Below are positions 15,937 to 18,849 of a stretch of DNA of 18,849 bases, one piece after another (the first letter of the stretch is position 1; each line of letters begins with the position of its first letter). A program made the position numbers and the translations under genes. The notes below the pieces were generated by a model that was not told the origin of the DNA, did not search any database, and saw only the letters and a program-made list of their open reading frames with translations. The DNA lies in the NCBI GenBank assembly GCA_934130325.1, contig CAKOYA010000025.1:1-18849 (forward strand), read 5' to 3'. Source of the DNA: an uncultured Clostridia bacterium (GTDB taxonomy: Bacteria; Bacillota; Clostridia; TANB77; CAG-465).

Positions 15937-17427
15937 TTAATATATAACTAAAAATAAGGTGTTATTCTCAAATTTAAGTTGGTCTATTGAAAAGCTATCC
16001 CATTCCAAATTACCAAATAATTCAATTTTTTTGTCTGTATATTCTATCTGTACACTATAATTTCTTTTACTTACAAAGTACATTATTTCTACAACAGAAT
16101 AATCATTAATCATAGCTCTAACAGTATTGTCACCATAATATGGAATATTTTTTTCAGTAAGTGAAATTTTATTGTCAGGAACTAGTATAATTGTATCTAT
16201 TGTATTATTTGAGGTACTTTCGTATTTGTTTATTTCATTTTGAATAGTTTTAGCAATATTTATATCTTGTATATTATTTTTTAAGCATTCGCATGTTACC
16301 TTTATAATTGATAATGTAGATATTATAGTATATATTATTAGTATTATAGGTAGTAGTTTATTCTTTAAATAATCATTATTAAATAGATATATAGATATTA
16401 GCAGAAACGGAAATAAGGATGCAATATATGGTACACTTCTTGACATAAAATAAATGCTGTCACTTGGCATAGCAAGTATTGGTAAAATACTTAAAAACCA
16501 TAATGAAAATAGTGAAGTTAAAATAAATAATATCTGTAATGTATTCTGTTTATATCTAATAACATTGAGTATATAATAAATAAAAGTAATTATGATAATT
16601 ATAGCGAAAATATATTTAGTTGGAAAATTAAACATATTAATAAAGTACCAATTAATTTGTACTATAGAAAATTTTAAATTGTATAGTATATCAATGTTTC
16701 CTGTTAATCTAATGTCATTTGTATTATGCATATTAACTAATTTGATAAATATGAAATTACTTAATAGGGCTAAAGCATAGGGAATCATGTTAATTAATAC
16801 TTTCTTGATAATATATATCAACTTTTTATCCTTATTTTCTAAAATAGTAAGTAATACTAAAATACTACCACCCAATGCTATGCTTGCTTGGTAGCAAAAT
16901 ATACCTAGTATGAAGCATAAAGATGATAATACGTATTTCTTGTAACTACCCTTTAATTCTAAGAGACAGTACATACCTAAAATAGATAAGAAACAACCAA
17001 GAGCTATTATACAACTTTCAAAAAACATCATCCATTCTGTTATATATACATTAAAAAAAAGAGTAATACTTGCAATTAGTATAATTATTTTATTTTTTGT
17101 ATTTATTTTAAATTTTCTTTGTAATCTTTTGATAACTGATGAGTACGTTAAAGTACAAGATAATGCTAAAAATACAATTGTAAGAAACATAGATATCATT
17201 TGTCCAACTTTTGGGCTAATATTTAAAAAGTTAAATAATATATTAAAATACATTGATATTAGTCTTCCTTGCGAACAAAAGCCGTTTAAGTTTTGCAAGA
17301 ATCCAAAGTTATATATTCTATATGAATCATGTACGTAGTGTGGATTGAAATATAGGCTATATGTGATTAGACCATAAATAATAGATATTAGTAAGACTCT
17401 GTAATTTTCTTTAAAATACTTTATCAT
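15937..17427 (-). CDS. GtrII-type membrane glucosyltransferase (Glucos_trans_II-like)
   Basis: A 496-residue polytopic protein resembling the family of Shigella phage GtrII/GtrC-type enzymes and related Firmicute proteins that add glucose from undecaprenyl-phosphate-glucose outside the membrane. Family-like positions: HDSYRI (33-38) in the first outer loop, GR (54-55), EWMMFFES (131-138) and CYQASI (178-183), followed by about eight more helices. The last ~100 residues form a hydrophilic tail that is probably outside. The ATG at 17427 is chosen because GGAGGT lies five bases upstream on the - strand (17437-17432); a TTG at 17487 would overlap the promoter. It is transcribed opposite to the operon from its own consensus promoter, with a shared hairpin downstream. 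It would need the GtrB product encoded at 8554-9492 or elsewhere. Family assignment is moderate; sugar specificity is inferred. Confidence 0.75.
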   Translation of the reverse strand: MIKYFKENYRVLLISIIYGLITYSLYFNPHYVHDSYRIYNFGFLQNLNGFCSQGRLISMYFNILFNFLNISPKVGQMISMFLTIVFLALSCTLTYSSVIKRLQRKFKINTKNKIIILIASITLFFNVYITEWMMFFESCIIALGCFLSILGMYCLLELKGSYKKYVLSSLCFILGIFCYQASIALGGSILVLLTILENKDKKLIYIIKKVLINMIPYALALLSNFIFIKLVNMHNTNDIRLTGNIDILYNLKFSIVQINWYFINMFNFPTKYIFAIIIIITFIYYILNVIRYKQNTLQILFILTSLFSLWFLSILPILAMPSDSIYFMSRSVPYIASLFPFLLISIYLFNNDYLKNKLLPIILIIYTIISTLSIIKVTCECLKNNIQDINIAKTIQNEINKYESTSNNTIDTIILVPDNKISLTEKNIPYYGDNTVRAMINDYSVVEIMYFVSKRNYSVQIEYTDKKIELFGNLEWDSFSIDQLKFENNTLFLVIY

Positions 17428-17458
17428 TTTTACCTCCAATATTATTAATTTTAAAGTA

Positions 17459-17487
17459 AGTATATAATATATAATTAACCTGGTCAA
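17459..17487 (-). promoter_or_regulatory. Sigma-70-type promoter for the - strand GtrII-like gene
   Basis: Read on the - strand, TTGACC (17487-17482) and TATACT (17464-17459) are separated by exactly 17 bases, close to consensus. Transcription would begin near 17452, giving a leader of about 25 bases with the GGAGGT ribosome-binding site before the ATG at 17427. Confidence 0.7.
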
Positions 17488-17510
17488 TACTTAAATAAAA
17501 TATTAAGATA

Positions 17511-17539
17511 TTGATTTTTATTAATACAAGTGTTAAAAT
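17511..17539 (+). promoter_or_regulatory. Extended -10 promoter for the + strand GT4 gene
   Basis: TTGATT (17511-17516) and TAAAAT (17534-17539) are 17 bases apart, and TG at 17531-17532 gives a TGn extended -10. The predicted start near 17546 leaves a very short leader holding GGGAG before the ATG at 17564. The -35 elements of this and the divergent promoter are about 24 bases apart. Confidence 0.65.
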
Positions 17540-17563
17540 TCTATTATATGGGAGTGATTGTAT

Positions 17564-18694
17564 ATGAAAAAGATAACATTTTTAATGTTGCATTTAAACT
17601 ATGGAGGAATAGAAAAACAAGTAACGACTCTAGCAAATAACTTAGTTTCAGATTATGAGGTAGAGATAATATCATTATATGATATAGTTGAATCTAAATC
17701 TTTTTATAAATTAGATGACAGAATAAAAGTAAAATTTATTTTTCCTTATGGACCTAATAGAGAAGAATTAAAGAATAATTTATCAAAATTTAATATAAAA
17801 GGTTTGTTTAGGGAAATAAAAAAAGGAATTAAAATGATATATATGAAATATTTTGGATTAAAGAAGGTAATACAAAATATTAATACGGATATTTTAATTT
17901 CATCTAGAATTGAATTTTCAAAACAAATAACTAGAGATGATATTATAACAATATCACAGGAACATTCATATATAAATGATCCTAAGTATTTAAAGAAATG
18001 TAAAAAAGCATTCAAAAATATAGATTATTTAGTAGTAATGACAAAACAAGCTAAAGAATTATATATAAAATGGTTAGAAAAGTATAATCTTAATACAAAA
18101 GTTGTAGTTATTCCTAATATGATTGACAAAAATACAACCGGTGAGATTTCTAGCTTAGATAATGGACAAATGATTAGCATAGGTAGGTTAGAAGAGGTTA
18201 AAGATTTTAAAACTCTTATAATTATGTTTTCTGCTATTATAAAATACCATGGGATGACTTTAAAGATTATTGGAGAAGGTAGTCAAAGACAGGAACTTGA
18301 GGAATTAATAAAGAAATATGAATTGGAAAAAAGTGTCATATTAACTGGACGCTTGGATTCAGATAAAATAAAAGAAGAGTTATTAAAATCTGATATATTT
18401 GTATTAACTTCTAAAAGTGAGAGTTTTTCATTAGCACTTTGTGAAGCTATGAATTATGGGGTACCATGTGTAGCATTTGATGTAGATGTGGGGCCAAGAG
18501 AAATAATAGATAATGAAAAAACAGGATTTATTGTACCTGATAGAAATATATCTGCTATGTCAAAAAGAATTGATGAATTATTAAATAGTAAGGAATTAAG
18601 AGTAAAGATTGGTAAAGAGGCGCATGAGAAAGTTGCAAGATATTATCCTGAAAACGTAGTAAAAATGTGGTATGAAATATTCAAGAATAAATAG
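17564..18694 (+). CDS. GT4 family glycosyltransferase
   Basis: A 376-residue soluble GT-B enzyme of family GT4, likely retaining and using a nucleotide-sugar in the cytoplasm. The N-terminal fold shows LNYGGIEKQ (11-19), the glycine-rich acceptor-side loop of GT4 proteins. The donor half shows VVIPNMID (181-188), IGRLEEVKDF (206-215) with the Arg and Lys that contact the donor phosphates, IIGEGSQRQEL (235-245), TGRLD (261-265), the E-x7-E pair E286/E294 (ESFSLALCE), and AMNYGVPCVAFDVDVGPREII (split across 295-315) as the usual end of the site. Full length for the family, with no truncation. The start is the ATG at 17564 with GGGAG at 17550-17554; a TTG two codons earlier is less likely. It has its own promoter and is not part of the operon, so it may be regulated apart. 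No clear + strand terminator follows. The sugar is unknown. Confidence 0.92.
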   Translation: MKKITFLMLHLNYGGIEKQVTTLANNLVSDYEVEIISLYDIVESKSFYKLDDRIKVKFIFPYGPNREELKNNLSKFNIKGLFREIKKGIKMIYMKYFGLKKVIQNINTDILISSRIEFSKQITRDDIITISQEHSYINDPKYLKKCKKAFKNIDYLVVMTKQAKELYIKWLEKYNLNTKVVVIPNMIDKNTTGEISSLDNGQMISIGRLEEVKDFKTLIIMFSAIIKYHGMTLKIIGEGSQRQELEELIKKYELEKSVILTGRLDSDKIKEELLKSDIFVLTSKSESFSLALCEAMNYGVPCVAFDVDVGPREIIDNEKTGFIVPDRNISAMSKRIDELLNSKELRVKIGKEAHEKVARYYPENVVKMWYEIFKNK

Positions 18695-18751
18695 TTAATA
18701 ATTTTTAATATGATTTAGTAAATTATAAATATTATATGTACTTTATTAAAA

Positions 18752-18771
18752 AAATACATTTTGTTGTATTT
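18752..18771 (-). terminator. Weak hairpin with U-run on the - strand
   Basis: AAATACA (18752-18758) and TGTATTT (18765-18771) form a 7-bp, AT-rich stem with a 6-base loop. On the - strand it is followed by a run of T (complement of the A-run at 18748-18754), which would suit a gene entering from the right. No such gene is visible, so the call is weak. Confidence 0.25.
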
Positions 18772-18773
18772 CA

Positions 18774-18849
18774 GGTTCTTTGTCAATAGTTGGGGTAAAA
18801 AATTCTAAAAAAGGCAGAGACTAAGTAAATGGAGATGAATTTAAAAATT
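18774..18849. mobile_element. Possible left end of an ISL3-family insertion sequence (cut by window edge)
   Basis: The stretch beginning GGTTCTTTGTCAATAGTTGG at 18774 resembles, from memory, the terminal inverted repeats of ISL3-family elements, which commonly start GGYTCTTTGTCAA. It is followed by ~50 non-coding bases and an ATG at 18829 (or 18835) whose frame is open to the edge (MEMNLKI), which could be the start of a transposase. The other end and the target duplication are outside the window, so this stays tentative. Confidence 0.4.

Noticed and set aside
17428..17487. Upstream extension of the - strand GtrII-like gene to a TTG
   Set aside because: The extension covers the predicted promoter and the GGAGGT ribosome-binding site, which point to the ATG at 17427.
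17746..18015. Open frame of 89 codons on the - strand
   Set aside because: It is contained in the GT4 gene, which has full-length family motifs on the + strand.
1..18849. CRISPR arrays, tRNA or rRNA genes, riboswitches and long direct repeats
   Set aside because: I saw no regularly spaced repeats, cloverleaf-like GC-rich stretches or conserved RNA cores; apart from the paralogous domains and the hairpins listed, nothing repeated stands out by eye.

Overview
This AT-rich window carries a cell-surface polysaccharide or glycopolymer biosynthesis locus, most likely from a low-GC Firmicute (Clostridia-like). The lineage is inferred from the strong A/T bias, the AAGGAGG/GGAGG ribosome-binding sites and the families present. 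No rRNA, tRNA or housekeeping marker is visible, so genus and species cannot be named. The standard bacterial code fits, because tryptophan is encoded by TGG and TGA only stops frames.

Positions 1-15851 hold thirteen genes on the + strand with gaps of 0-47 bp or short overlaps, which suggests one long operon whose promoter lies left of the window. In order they are: the 3' part of a GT-B glycosyltransferase; a two-domain GT2-GT4 glycosyltransferase; a fusion of a degenerate GT32-like domain to an unusual GT-B-like domain; a stand-alone paralogue of that GT-B-like domain; a GT2 enzyme; an intact GT32 (DxD) capsular-type glycosyltransferase; a GtrA-family membrane protein; a GtrB/DPM1-type polyisoprenyl-phosphate glycosyltransferase; a polytopic GT-C-like protein; a UbiA-family phosphoribosyl-polyprenyl-phosphate (DPPR) synthase; a HAD phosphatase; and two more polytopic GT-C-like proteins.

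The operon ends at a convergent hairpin (about 15889-15921). Beyond it, on the - strand, is a GtrII-type (Glucos_trans_II-like) membrane glucosyltransferase with its own consensus promoter. Divergent from that is a GT4 glycosyltransferase on the + strand with an extended -10 promoter. The last ~75 bases resemble the terminal repeat of an ISL3-family insertion sequence, which may mark the right boundary of the locus.

A coherent reading is as follows. The soluble GT2, GT4 and GT32 enzymes extend a lipid-linked or wall-linked glycan inside the cell. Two kinds of lipid-phosphate sugar donor are then made: hexosyl-P-polyprenol (GtrB, probably moved outward by GtrA) and phosphoribosyl-P-polyprenol, dephosphorylated to ribosyl-P-polyprenol (UbiA plus HAD). 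Membrane GT-C enzymes on the outer face would use these donors to decorate the polymer. The most interesting point is the UbiA-HAD pair beside several unassigned GT-C proteins, with no DprE1/DprE2 epimerase in view. That suggests an outward-facing furanosylation system (ribofuranose, or arabinofuranose if the epimerase is elsewhere) in a Firmicute surface glycan. No initiating sugar-phosphate transferase, Wzx/Wzy or ABC exporter is visible, so the locus is incomplete here.
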